A DNA stretch of 64,000 bases, taken from assembly GCA_032164245.1 (NCBI GenBank), contig JAVMKO010000006.1, positions 9,563,001 to 9,627,000 on the forward strand. Reading direction: 5' to 3'. The position numbers were made by a program, and so were the translations under genes. Source of the stretch: Sternotherus odoratus. Its lineage: Eukaryota > Chordata > Testudines > Kinosternidae. The notes under the pieces are model-generated. The model was not told the DNA's origin, made no database searches, and saw only the letters and a program-made list of their open reading frames with translations. Of this stretch, positions 11,100 to 21,864 are shown piece by piece. Every line of letters starts with the position of its first letter. Positions within the stretch are counted from its first letter, which is position 1.

Positions 11100-11415
11100 T
11101 CAGCCTGCTCACTATTAGTGATAGAGAAATCACTGGAGTGAGAGGATGGCCCTTTGGGACTGGGATTCAGGTGATGTCTGTTCATTTCCCACCTCTGCCA
11201 CAGACTTCACCTGTGACCTTGGACATATCACTTAACCTCTCTGTTCTCCAACCCGCTCTCTGTAAAAGGGAGATGATAACATTTTTTTCTTTCTCCCACA
11301 CTTTTTTCTGTCTTGTTCATTTGAAGTGTAAAATCTTAAGGGGAGGGACTGTCTCTTACACACAACATGCATGTACCGCGCCTAGCGCAGTCGGGTTCTT
11401 ATTTCAATTGTGACA
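11100..11415 (+). repeat. MIR-like SINE, near full length
   Basis: 'gactgggattcaggtgatgt' leads to 'cacctgtgaccttggacata', 'cacttaacctctctgttctc' and 'taaaagggagatgataac', the MIR core order, in + orientation. The tail has 'aaggggagggactgtctctt' and 'tgtaccgcgcctagcgcag', the same 3' family as 9836-9935. Confidence 0.65.
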
Positions 11416-11419
11416 ACAC

Positions 11420-13256
11420 TACAGTACCTCAGTCTTTGATCTTGTAGCTATATTACTGTCTAAGATGCATTGAGGTAGGTCAGGAACTGAATTGGAAACA
11501 CCACTGCTGCCCTATATAGCAGCCTGTTTGGCCTCTGGACTGCTAGATGGATTTTTCCCTTCTATTGAAAGCCTTTGAGCTGCCAGTTTCAATAGAAACT
11601 CACATCTGGAAACAGCCCAATCACCTGAAACATGAGCAGCAGTGGCAGGCAAAAGGGAGAAGCACCGAAGCCAGGGCTGGGATGCTTTCAAGTCAAGCCT
11701 GCGATCGCAAAGCTATACTGCAAACTGATCCAGGCTTCAACGTGAAAGTACAATAGAAAGCGCCCAGCTGCCTCTGAAGCGTTGTGCAGCACAGAGGTCA
11801 CAAAGGGAAGAATACACCTGTGTGTGTGTCTCTATTGAAGCTGGGCCACCTACGGCCAGCGCCACTCTGCACACAAAGGAAAGTTACCGTGGCCCTTCCA
11901 AGATCGCTGGGGCCGTGTCACTCCTGCCATCTGGTTCCTGGAAAAAGGAAGTAAAACATCAGAGACCAACCAACTCCCATTGAAGTTACAGTGGGGGGAG
12001 GCCCTAACTGGGGCCCTGTTTGAAGACAACGATTGGGCACTGAACCAGACTAACAGATTAGGAAAAAAGAAACCAGCCAAGACTGGAGACTGCTCTGCTG
12101 CTGAGAGCTCCAGTACGTCTTCCACTGAACTGGGATGACTAGAGTTACAATCGGAGTACAAACACTTCAGGTCAGGGACGTCCAGTTGGAAACGTGTCTG
12201 TGCACTTGGGGTACTACAGAAATCAACAACAACATATCTTTGTCCAGAATAATTTAGAAAATTGGGGAGGAGGGAGTTACCCGGTATGTTTTTTCTTTGA
12301 CTCTTCATTTAATTTTTTACTGAATTTAAGAGCTGAGATTACTCAACTCGGACAGCTTGTTCCTGGCGCCTTATTTGAAATCATGCCAAGAGGTACGTAA
12401 GAACGTCAAGATCTTGTCTGTTCAATATTTTTACAAGTCGACCGATTTATGGTGAAATCTGCATATGACACAGCTCCATCTAGACTTTTAACCACTTTGG
12501 AGGAGCTGACCCAGTTAACACACTGGAACTACACATTTTCATTTCTAAGATATGTACAATTTTGATTGACAAAGTTGTTGACATGAAAACAACCCAGAAG
12601 AAAAGATGGGAGAGGGATTTGGACAAAGAAATGGAGCTGGATGAGTGGGTCACGATCTGGAAAAGGAGACAAAGTATATCTACAATTCATGTAGCTGAAA
12701 TTTTTATAAATTACTGTGCAGATAGCATTTCCCTCCAGTTAAGATTCATCATATTTTTGCTACTTGGGGGGTGCTCTGTTGGGGAGGCTGCAGGGGAAGG
12801 GGAACATATTTGCACACGTGGTGGTTGTATCTAGGAATTAGATGGTTTGGGGAGAATTATTAATGAGATTAATTTAAGGACAAAATGCCAGCTTCCTATG
12901 TTATCCTATCCTGTAACTCTCACATTGCTGTGTCTTATTGCTTAATACTGTGTCTGATATTCCATAAACCATCCATACAAAAAGCACTGGAATCATTATC
13001 TCTTCTACCTACAGCAACTTTAAAGTTTAAACATATTGAAACACAGTGAAGAACCACTGAAAATAAATATATTTAATACAAAGCTCTAAGACACCGAAAC
13101 TCACCTAGACATTTTTGTCTTAAAAAGCCATCTAAAAACATAGGCGCAGATTCTCTCCTTCCCCAAGATCTGTTCACCACAGGAAGTGGGAAGGCCATCA
13201 GGCCAAACTCCACAGTTTGCAAGCTGTAGATGATCCATCCCTAGTCCCAACCAGGA
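11420..13256. other. No gene recognised
   Basis: Mainly unique-looking DNA. The largest open frame (11850-12308, minus) has no recognisable domain. AT content rises after 12.2 kb. Confidence 0.4.
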
Positions 13257-13318
13257 ATAAGTTATAGTAGCCTAGTGGCTGCTCTAATTTATGCCATCTG
13301 GCTCTGGTCCCTAAAGGC

Positions 13319-13946
13319 TATTCCTGCTAGAATTCTGTTCCACCACGCAATGTAAGAAAAAAAAAAATAGAAATAAATGGAGATATACCAATCTCCTAGA
13401 ACTGGAAAGACCTTGAAGGTCATCGAGTCCAGTCCCCTGCCTACACTAGCAGGATCCGCCTGCCTACACTAGCAGGATTGAGTACTGTCCCCTGACAGAT
13501 TTTTTTGCCCCAGATCCCTAAATGGCCCCCTCAAGGATTGAACTCACAACCCTGGGTTTAGCAGGCCAATGCTCAAACCACTGAGCTATCCCCCCACCCG
13601 ATGTAGAATTTGCACAGAATTAATGTTCCCCGCATAATTTTTATTTCTCATGCAGAATTTGTGATTTGCAACAAAATGCTTCCCACTGTATTTAATTTCA
13701 CTGAAACAGAAGATAACTCTCAAGACACATCAAGTTCTGTATTAATATGCCTAGTGAGGAATCTATCAAAAAACATTTCCTGAATCTTTTTTTGTCTGCA
13801 TTGTTATAGACATACTTGCTAACAGGTATTTTGAAATAAATAACCAAAATAATTGAAACGGGGGTGAGTATATTTAACATATAAAAGATGCAGAATTTTA
13901 AAATACTGTGTGCAGAATTTTTGGTCACAGAATTCCCTCAGGAGTA
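13319..13946. mobile_element. hAT MITE with a SINE inserted in it
   Basis: An 8-bp target duplication, 'ctaaaggc' (13311-13318) and 'ctaaaggt' (13947-13954), flanks ends 'tattcctgctagaattctg' and 'cagaattccctcaggagta', which are imperfect inverted repeats. The AT-rich inside has repeated 'gcagaatttt' motifs. A Cry I SINE at 13391-13597 splits the element. The 76-codon minus-strand frame at 13698-13928 is probably chance. Confidence 0.75.
13391..13597 (-). repeat. Cry I (tortoise Pol III) tRNA-derived SINE
   Basis: On the minus strand it reads a tRNA-like head 'gatagctcagtggtttgagc' (A-box region), 'gggttgtgagttcaatcc' (B-box), then 'ggggccatttagggatctgg' and a tail 'agttctaggagat'. This is the tRNA-Lys-related SINE of cryptodiran turtles and is the best taxonomic marker in the window. 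Internally, 'cctgcctacactagcagga' occurs twice in tandem (about 13436-13477). Possible target duplication: 'atgtaagaa' near 13350 and 'atgtagaa' at about 13601. Confidence 0.88.
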
Positions 13947-13954
13947 CTAAAGGT

Positions 13955-15300
13955 GAATACCACAGCTGCACTCCCCCCCGTCAGGACGTGTCCTCTCCTC
14001 TCCCTCCTCGTTACACTCCACCTACCTACATGGCAAAGCATGATTGATATAGAAGCCAGCTCTGCCTAGATACTGTTTAGACCAGTTGAGAATTTCTCTC
14101 CCACCAGGGAAACTCTCAGTTGGGCAGCTGTGGCTAGATTCTGGGTCCTTCAGAAACACAAAGGGCCTGCAACTGGGTGAGGGAATCTGACCTGTAGCTT
14201 TATGATTAATGTAGTTGTTTTCTACTGTTAGGCTGAAACTATGCAAAATACAAATACTATATTGAAATTCCATGCAAAGTCCTCTGTTTCCAAAGGAACA
14301 CTATATACCGGCTATTATTCAGAGCCACTCCCGCATGGGCACACTATGAGGAAAGAGGGAACCTGTATAATTTGCCTATGGCAATATATTTTGAATTTCA
14401 GTGAAAACAAAAGACATTTTGATGGCACTTTAGCAAAGTTTGCTTCTTGTTTTTTCAGCCAGCTGTATTCATGAGTGCCAAGGAGGGAGCCTGGTAGTTG
14501 TGTCAGTTGCATTTGCAGCCCCAGAGGTATGTGCGTTGGCTGTGCTAGAGGGAGCAGTGGTTGACAAGTTAAACAGCACAACTCATCAGTGCTCAGGAGG
14601 TATCATGTCTTTCAAAAGGCAAGGGGCATCCAATTTTCACCTGTGGCCTATATCGCAGTACAACCCAGTAGGGGCACTGCAGACATGGGCTAGCTGTGCT
14701 CTGGGCCAGTGCTCTAGTGCCAGTTAGAGCAGCCAAAAGACTGCTCTAAATTACACCTGCTGCCAACGGGGTTTTCAGGACAGATGGGAATTGCTAGGGC
14801 TCAGGGAAAATCCTGGCCACAACTCTGTGAAGAAGGCGGCACAGCAGCTGCTGTGTCATAATAGCTCTATACTAATTCAATTATTAACAAAATATGGAGT
14901 TCATATTAACTTTAAAAATAGGAAGTAATAAATAAATAGTTCTCATGAAGCGCCCTGAAAACATACCCTTTGGAGTCGGATTCTCTTCTCAAGCCAGTGG
15001 GTGAACTGCTAAAGTGCACGGAAACACAGCTATTGTCATCCCTTGCACAATGGTAAACAGCATAATAGGATTTGTGTCACCCTGATGTTTTCCAGTACCT
15101 AGATGCTGCCCTTCCACATATATAAGTGGGCAAGTTAAAGCAAGTTGGTAGGTCAGCCAAGCCAAGTTCATCGTCTTTTTCACACTTAACTGGTACACCA
15201 CAAAGAACATGGAAACAACCAGGTGGGACAGAAATATCAGAGGTGAGGATGAGCTAATAGTCTCTAATAGTTACAAATATGTCATTAATTCACACAAACA
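13955..15300. other. No gene recognised
   Basis: Unique-looking, AT-rich sequence. A hairpin motif at 14721-14757 belongs to a dispersed family described in the findings. Open frames are short and without motifs. Confidence 0.4.
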
Positions 15301-15505
15301 TGCCAGCCTATAGCGTAAGTAAGTGTACCCTAATATTTTTGTGGGGGAGGAAGTTAAGTTTGGACATGGAAGAAGAGCACTTAGGGCTCAAGCCCTATAA
15401 GAGGAGCAACCTTGAAACTATATAGCATGGAGACTTCTCAGAGAGAGCGCGTGGACAATGGATCCGCGTCATAGCAAAGGGTCTTTCCAGCAAGCTGGAA
15501 AAAGC

Positions 15506-15513
15506 TATAAAAG
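15506..15513 (+). promoter_or_regulatory. LTR TATA box
   Basis: TATAAAAG lies about 280 bp upstream of an AATAAA in the same LTR, the spacing expected for a U3 promoter and R-region poly(A) signal. Inferred from position only. Confidence 0.5.
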
Positions 15514-15786
15514 AGGGGAAGTGACATCACTTGGCTTCTTTCCCACCACAGCTTAATGCCTGGAAACATGTCTGGAGAACAAAGACTGAATGGGGGTGGG
15601 GGGGGAGGGAGGGGGTGTTCCCAGGCTGGAAAGGAGAATCCTAACCTGTGTATTAAGGAGCTATGTCATCCACCACAGCTTGATTCAAATCCCGTCTAGT
15701 TTATATTTACTTTTATTTCTTAGGTAACCAACTTTGATCTGTACCCTTATTATTTATAATCACTTCAAATCTGTCCTTCTGTCATT

Positions 15787-15792
15787 AATAAA
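15787..15792 (+). terminator. LTR polyadenylation signal
   Basis: AATAAA is followed by 'tctgttttatatgtt' and a 'cagtgtgttttggttg' GT-rich stretch, a normal context for cleavage and polyadenylation at the R/U5 border of an LTR. Confidence 0.5.
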
Positions 15793-15889
15793 TCTGTTTT
15801 ATATGTTATCTGAAACAGTGTGTTTTGGTTGAAGCGCTTGGGAAATCTGCTCAGGTTTCAAGGCTGGCAGAATGTTCTTAAGTTCTTAT

Positions 15890-16141
15890 ATAGCAGCCGT
15901 GTTAGTCTATATCCTTAAAGAAAGCGAGGAATACTTGTAGCACCTTAGAGACTAACTAGTTTATTTCAGCATAAGCTTTCGTGAGCTATAGCTCACTTCG
16001 TCGGATGCATAGAACCTTGTAACACCTTCGAGACTAACTAGTTTATTTCAGCATAAGCTTTCGTGAGCTATAGCATAGCTCACGAAAGCTTATGCTGAAA
16101 TAAACTAGTCTCTAAGGTGCCACAAGTATTCCTCACTTTCT
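15890..16141. mobile_element. Penelope-like inverted-unit insertion in an LTR
   Basis: Two reverse-oriented partial units in tandem (each with 'agtttatttcagcataagct' and 'ttcgtgagctatagc') are followed by one forward unit ('cacgaaagcttatgctgaaa'). The insertion is flanked by 'ttaagttcttat' at 15878-15889 and 16142-16153, a perfect 12-bp target duplication. Stem II of the hammerhead-like motif is GTGAGC/GCTCAC here. Confidence 0.72.
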
Positions 16142-16489
16142 TTAAGTTCTTATGTTCACTTTCCTTTGTAAAGTGGAGAACCGTGTAATAATCTAACTCT
16201 GGTCAGGCTTCTGACCAGGGCAAGACAGTACTGCCCTGAGGTCCTAGGTCTGGAAGCTGGGAGAATTGGCTGGAGCCTCTCTATTGTTGGTTCATGCATG
16301 GCTGGCAAAAGCACTCCTATAACTCAGCTGGGCAAGTCCCTGCCTCTGGACGTCTGTGAAAGTGCAGTACCTGGAGAGGTTTGTGGCTTAACAACAGCAT
16401 TACACTGTGAGAGGGAGCCGAGGTTGGAGAGACAGAGGGCTCAATGGTACCCCTGTTCCAGGTTGCACCCTGGAGAACCTGTCACACCA

Positions 16490-17322
16490 CTCTCAGTTGC
16501 ACACGGTACCTCAGCTGGCTTCACTGGGAGCTAGATACACTCCAAGGGTAGAGTTGGACCCATAGTGTGGGTTCTTATGCAGAACACAACAGCGTCTTGG
16601 TCCTAGCATTCAATCTGGCGGATGCTGAAGAGTAAATGACTGTTTTTTAAAAAAGGGTCTGAAATACAGCAGGGACCAGGCTTGTAGGATATTCAGCGTT
16701 TTTATCCGGGTTTAAATAATTTATTACTAAGATTTCTTAACATAGACTTTAGGAAAGAATATTTCAGCAGAGAAAATGATCCACTTTCAGTAGCACGTGC
16801 TTTGCTGAGAGTACTTATACAGTACATTTAAGCCATCCATTCAACTTAAAGTGACGGATTGCTTGCACATGCAAAATTGAAAGCACTTTATTTTTAGGCT
16901 CGAGTGGTAAAACTTCACCCTGACAATGAAAACCATCACAGTGATTTAATGACCACACAGTTTGGCCAAGCCAGCAGTTTGCTGACGTTCTGTCCACGGA
17001 CATAAAGCGTCTGCTACTGAGCTTTCTCATAGTGCTTTATTTTAACCCAAGAGTTTTAAACGTACCATATGGCAGACTTCAAGCCCAGAAATAAGAGAAT
17101 AACTACTTCAATTACTGGTAGCGTATTTATGGAGCTATTGTAAAAGTGAGTATAAGGGCATACATTATTAGGTGTAAAAGTCAGCTCCTTCTAAGAAAAA
17201 TGAAGGGAATATGAGAGAGGGGGGGAAAGGCAGAGATGTAGGGGGAAAGAAGCACCAAAGGTAAAGCTGGGGGAAATGATGGGAAAGGCAGCATGAAAGA
17301 AGAAGAAAGCAAGACAAGAACG
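16490..17322. other. No gene recognised
   Basis: Unique-looking sequence, purine-rich near 17200-17320 ('gagagggggggaaaggcag'). No coding character. Confidence 0.4.
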
Positions 17323-18462
17323 TGATGGGTTCGGTCACAGACACCCCCTTGGGACTGTCACCTGATGTGCTGAAACTACCTCCGAGCCCGTTTCCTCTGA
17401 TGGCTTGGGACTCCAGAACCATGTCTTGTTGAGCCAGACACACTAGCCTGCTGCAACACAGACCCAGGGTCTGAACCACGCCCCCAAAGCTGTAGACTTA
17501 ACTGAAAACAGCTCAGCAAATACTCCAGTCTCCAGCACCCAGACACCCAGCTCCCAATGGGATCCAAACCCCAAATAAATCCCTTTTACTCTGTATCAAG
17601 CTTATACAGGGTAAACTCATAAATTGTCCACCCTCTATAACACTGATAGAGAGATATGCACAGCTGTTTGCTCCCCCAGGTATTAACCACTTACTCTGGG
17701 TTAATTAATAAACAAAAGTGATTTTATTACGTATAAAAAGTACGATTTAAGTGGTTTCACGTGATAACAGAACAAAGTAAGTTACCAAGCAAAATAAAAC
17801 AAAACACGCAAGTCTAAGCCTAAAACATTAAGAAACTGAATATAGATAAATCTCACCCTCAGAGATGTTCCAATAAGCTTCTTTCACAGACTAGATTCCT
17901 TCTTAGTCTGGGCCCAATTCTTTCCCCCTGTACAGTTCTTGTTAGTTCCAGCTCAGGGCTAACTAGGGGTTTTCTTATGACTGCAGCCCCCCCCCCCCAT
18001 TCTGCTCCACCCCCCTTGATAGCTTTGGCACAAGGCAGGAATCTTTCATCTCTCTGGATCTCCACCCCTCCTTCTAAATTGAAAAACATCCGGTTTAAGA
18101 TGGATTCCAGTTCATGTGACATCATCACATGTCACTCTAAGACCTCCTTCTTCATTACCTAGTAGCTGGGAGACAGTATGCATGAAGGCTTGCAGGTAAA
18201 CAAACCCATTCACAGTTCATTGACTCTGAAGCACCCTTAATGGCTTCCACTTAACACGCTTACATCAGTAACGCAAGTTTATATCTTATTCTCCTAACTC
18301 CAGACATAGAAATAATACCTGCAGACAAACAGGATTAACACAACTCAGTGGATCATAAGCTTTGTAATGACATCTTCCATGAGACTTTTTCCATGAAGCA
18401 TATTCCAGTTACATCATATTCACACTTATATTTCCATAAAACATATGGAGTGCGACATCACA
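17323..18462. mobile_element. LTR of a turtle endogenous retroelement
   Basis: It begins 'tgatgggttcggtcacag' and ends 'gagtgcgacatcaca', so it has TG...CA termini with short inverted ends (TGATG/CATCA). It matches a common turtle LTR family that I recall ('cacagacccagggtctgaac', 'gatagagagatatgcacagc'). I found no clear target duplication. Orientation is undecided because both strands give plausible TG...CA ends. No internal genes adjoin it, so it is probably a solo LTR. Confidence 0.6.
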
Positions 18463-18529
18463 GAGAGGATGGATTGTCCAGTGTTTAAGGCACTCGCCTG
18501 GGACTTGGAAGATGTGCATGTTCAAAAAA

Positions 18530-19085
18530 ATTATTACAGGGTATGGAACAGCTGCCATATGAGAAGAGATTAATAAGATTGGGATTTTTCAGCCTGGAAA
18601 AAAGACGACTAAGGGGGGATATGACAGAGGTCTATAAAATCATGACTAGAGTGGAGAAAGTAAATAAGGAAGTGTTATTTACTCCCTCTCATAACACAAG
18701 AACTAGGGGTCACCAAATGAAATGAATAGGCAGAAGGTTTAAAACAAACAAAAGAAAGTATTTTTTCATACAACACACAGTCAACCTGGGGAACTCCTTG
18801 CCAGAGAATGTTGTGAAGGCCAAGACAATAACAGGGTTCAAAAAAGAACTAGAAAAATTCATGGGGGATAGGTCCATCAATGGCTATTAGCCAGGATGGG
18901 GGAATGGTGTCCCTAGCCTCTGTTTCCCAGAAGCTGGGAATTGGCAACAGGGGATGGATCACTTGATGATTACCTGCTCTGTTCATTCCCTCTGAGGCAC
19001 CTGGCACTGGCCATTGTCAGAAGACAGAGGACACTGGGCTAGATGGACCTTTGGTCTGACCTATTATGGCCGTTCTTATGTTCTA
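18530..19085 (+). mobile_element. CR1 LINE, 5'-truncated C-terminus plus 3'-UTR
   Basis: The frame starting at 18543 encodes 'LPYEKRLIRLGFFSLEKR' and 'RRLRGDMTEVYKIM', the ORF2 C-terminus of CR1. The UTR follows, with 'cctggcactggccattgtca', 'ggacactgggctagatggac' and a 3' end 'ttatggccgttcttatgttct'. The ORF is broken after 18725. Confidence 0.85.
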
Positions 19086-19089
19086 AAAA

Positions 19090-19696
19090 CTAAAATTGGC
19101 CAAAGGAAACATTTCAACATTTGCAGGTGGAATTTCCATTGGGGAGTAGTTTAAGTCCTGTAAACAGTATAAAAGGTCAAACGTTTCCTTACGTATTTTA
19201 CTCTGTCTTTATCTAACATACCTGTACAAACCTCAAGACATGATAATACGCTGAGTACTCTCGGAGTAGGAGGAACTACATCATACACTTTCCACAGCCA
19301 CTGGGGTGAGACAAGCCCGACGTTTTTCTCCTCTCACTTGTCAATCCTCAAGTATTTTTCTTTTCATCTTCAACTAATTCTTGCCCTGCTTCGAGTGGAA
19401 TAAAATTTAGAAATGTCCAAATCGCAGCCTGACCCAGGCACAGCTGCTCATAGAAACCTGGAGTAAACCAGCCTTAGCAATGCATATAGAAAGGATGCAC
19501 CAAGACAGCCTCAATATAGCAAACCTATGTACAAATCCAGTGAGAGGGAACCCCTAAAGATTTTCAGCCTGATTCTCCACAGCCTTGCACCTTGTATAGT
19601 CAATTACACCCGTGCAGGGTCCATCAAAGCAATCAGACTGGCTGATGGGGCAAGGGGTTCTTGCATTCCCACTGTCTGCAAAGAATCTAAACTACA
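19090..19696. other. No gene recognised
   Basis: Unique-looking sequence between the CR1 and the Helitron. No motifs seen. Confidence 0.4.
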
Positions 19697-20350
19697 TCTA
19701 TATATATATATGTCAAATGGTGTATGCATGCATGTATGTGCGTTCCCTTATACCTTCCACACCGTTTGAGCTATAGACTTGAAATTTGGTACAGTTATAG
19801 GCTTTAGGGTCCTAATCAGGGTAAGAATCGAATTTTTTTCAAATCTCACCTCTGATGCCCCCTAGGGGTGAAATTCTTTAAAGCCCATTAACATCAGCTG
19901 GGCAGCTGCTGTTCTCTGTGACATAGTTATGATGTAATAATACCCCCCTCCAACAGACCCCGCACTCGCTCAGCTCTCTCCCTCCTCCAATGCCCCCCCA
20001 CTCGCTCAGCTCTCTCCTCCCTCCCCCCTCCAACGCCCCCCACTTGCTCAGCTCTCTCCCCCCTCAGTTAAGAATTGAAAAATTTTAAAATCTCCCCCCT
20101 CCCCCCACTCCAACGCCCCCCCCCCCTTGCTCAGCTCTCTCCCCCCTCCAAGGGCCCCCCTCGCTCAGCTCTCTCCCCCCTCCCCCCTCCAATGGCCCCC
20201 GCACTCGCTCAGCTCTCTCCCCCCTCCCCCCTCCAATGCCCCCCCCACTCGCTCAGCTCTCTCCCCCCTCCCACGGACCCCGCACTCGCTCAGCTCTCTC
20301 TCCCCTCTCCCCCTCCAAAGGACCCGAGCAATGCCAGGTATTTTTGCTAG
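19697..20350 (+). mobile_element. Non-autonomous Helitron with internal minisatellite
   Basis: It starts with TC after an A (19696) and ends with CTAG before a T (20351), which fits rolling-circle insertion between A and T without target duplication. The 5' part 'tctatatatatatatgtc' with 'tgagctatagacttgaaatt' and 'tggtaca' is Helitron-like. A subterminal hairpin lies just before the end ('acccgagcaatgccaggt', about 20323-20340), then 'atttttgctag'. The middle (about 19945-20320) is a degenerate CT-rich minisatellite. There is no Rep/helicase gene. Confidence 0.65.
19940..20330. repeat. CT-rich minisatellite, CGCTCAGCTCTCTCC unit
   Basis: About seven copies of a variable unit built on 'cactcgctcagctctctc' separated by C-rich spacers ('ccccctccaatgcccccc'), 40-55 bp apart. 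Open frames here (20075-20360) are low-complexity Pro/Leu/Ser products of the repeat, not genes. Confidence 0.8.
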
Positions 20351-20354
20351 TATG

Positions 20355-21726
20355 AACTAAAATCAAACACAGCTACAAAGAGGGTTTAAATTCACCTCCC
20401 CCGCCCCAAGTTTTTATAGCATGTTGTGGTCAATTGGGGGGGGGGTGGGGGGGCTCTAGGAAATACTCTATATGACTTTAAACCAGAACAATCATAACTT
20501 GTTGTACTGATTCTATCACAGTACAGTAATCTCTGAGTTACTTAGCTCACTGAGGATTAGGATGCAGCCAAAACAACAACAAGAAATACCAATCAGAAGG
20601 GGGGGAAACTCCCATTGAATCTGTGGAAGCCAAGAGATCTACCTTCCACATCCAGCCAGGCTAGAGAGCAGAAAGCGCGGATGGGCACAGCTCCACAGAA
20701 GAACATTGCTGACATCTAGGTTTTCAGATCAACCAAGGTGGTTCTCAGAACAATAAACCTCTAGGTCTTTGGCACGACTCGTTCATTGAGGTGAGCTGAT
20801 GGGAAACCCAATCATTCAAACACCCACACAGAGACACAAGACATTTTTATTAGACAAAATTTAATCTAATTTAAAGTAGCTGATGGCACAAAAACTGCAG
20901 TCCGTTATCCAACTACCTGAGAATTTGCTGATCTGGATTAAATGGAATCCAAATCCAAACCATCTCTGGTTTTAGAGTTGCAAAAACCAATATCATTTAA
21001 AAAGAGATCCCAGGTTCCCACATCTGGAAGTTTCTAAGACCCTGCAAAGCTATACAGGGCTTGTCTGCTGAACGACACTATAGGTACTACAGCCCGGTCT
21101 AAAAACACTGGATAATGATTCACAGTAGCAAGTGCAGCTATGAGAGAGACCAGAGGCTGGAACATCTTCCTCTGAGGGGGTGAGGGGCAATACAGAAAGA
21201 TCCCGCAGGGATAATGCCACAGAGTCAAGCATTAGGAGAACACTTAGGCTGTTGAAGTTAGCTGGGACACTAATAAAGCCATCCCATGGGGAGGCAAGTT
21301 AGTTATATATTGTGTGGATTCTTTATTAGGAGCAAGATGGGAGCTCCAGCCGTTCATAGCCAGTCACAGAGATGGAAGAAATTCCAAATCTTTTATGTTG
21401 CATCTCCCATGTCGAGCTTAGGTCATTCAGATCAAATGGGCCCCAGTCTGCAACACAGCTGATCTGTGGCTTGCTTTTGCAAAACCAAAACGTATCTTCC
21501 TTGGGCAATTTCTAATTTAAAGCTGGACTGATTCCCCTGCTCAGCGGCAGGTTTTCAACAGGCTACTTGTAACCAGCAGGCCACACTCAATTTCAGGACT
21601 GTAAAACCCGACAGAGGACAAAATATGCGTGATCCACATTCTGTTTCTTCTTACGAAGGCGTTCTTATATTAACGGGACACAACAGTAACCTATTAAAAT
21701 AGCTTAGGACCAAATCATGCAGTCAT
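20355..21726. other. No gene recognised
   Basis: Unique-looking sequence with a G homopolymer near 20428-20450. No coding frame is convincing. Confidence 0.4.
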
Positions 21727-21734
21727 TACTCAGG

Positions 21735-21851
21735 CAGGGATGCCAGGAATTTTTTTATAGTGGGGGTACTGTGAGCCATTGAACCAAACTGTAAATTCAG
21801 TTTATAATGGAAGCACTTCAAGTCCCCACACCCCTAGTTCCAGTACCTGGG
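21735..21851. mobile_element. 117-bp hAT MITE
   Basis: Perfect 8-bp target duplication 'tactcagg' at 21727-21734 and 21852-21859. Ends 'cagggatgccaggaa' and 'ttccagtacctggg' are imperfect inverted repeats. The inside ('atagtgggggtactgtgagc') matches a common turtle hAT derivative. Confidence 0.75.
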
Positions 21852-21864
21852 TACTCAGGCAAAA

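Larger units (their letters stand above)
15400..16485 (+). mobile_element. Retroviral-type LTR (probably solo), interrupted
   Basis: It carries LTR signals in + order: a TATA box 'tataaaag' at 15506-15513, a poly(A) signal AATAAA at 15787-15792 followed by a GT-rich stretch, and an end 'acctgtcaca' near 16484. Phrases such as 'cttctgaccagggcaagac' and 'gttgcaccctggagaacct' match a turtle LTR family that I recall. The 5' boundary is not resolved. A Penelope-like insertion occupies 15890-16141. No viral genes are present next to it. Confidence 0.6.

Noticed and set aside
13560..13597. A tRNA gene on the minus strand
   Set aside because: The tRNA-like A and B boxes belong to the head of the Cry I SINE; the rest of the sequence is SINE body and does not fold as a tRNA.
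19940..20330. A CRISPR-like array
   Set aside because: Units and spacers are both C-rich and variable in length, in a vertebrate genome; this is a minisatellite.
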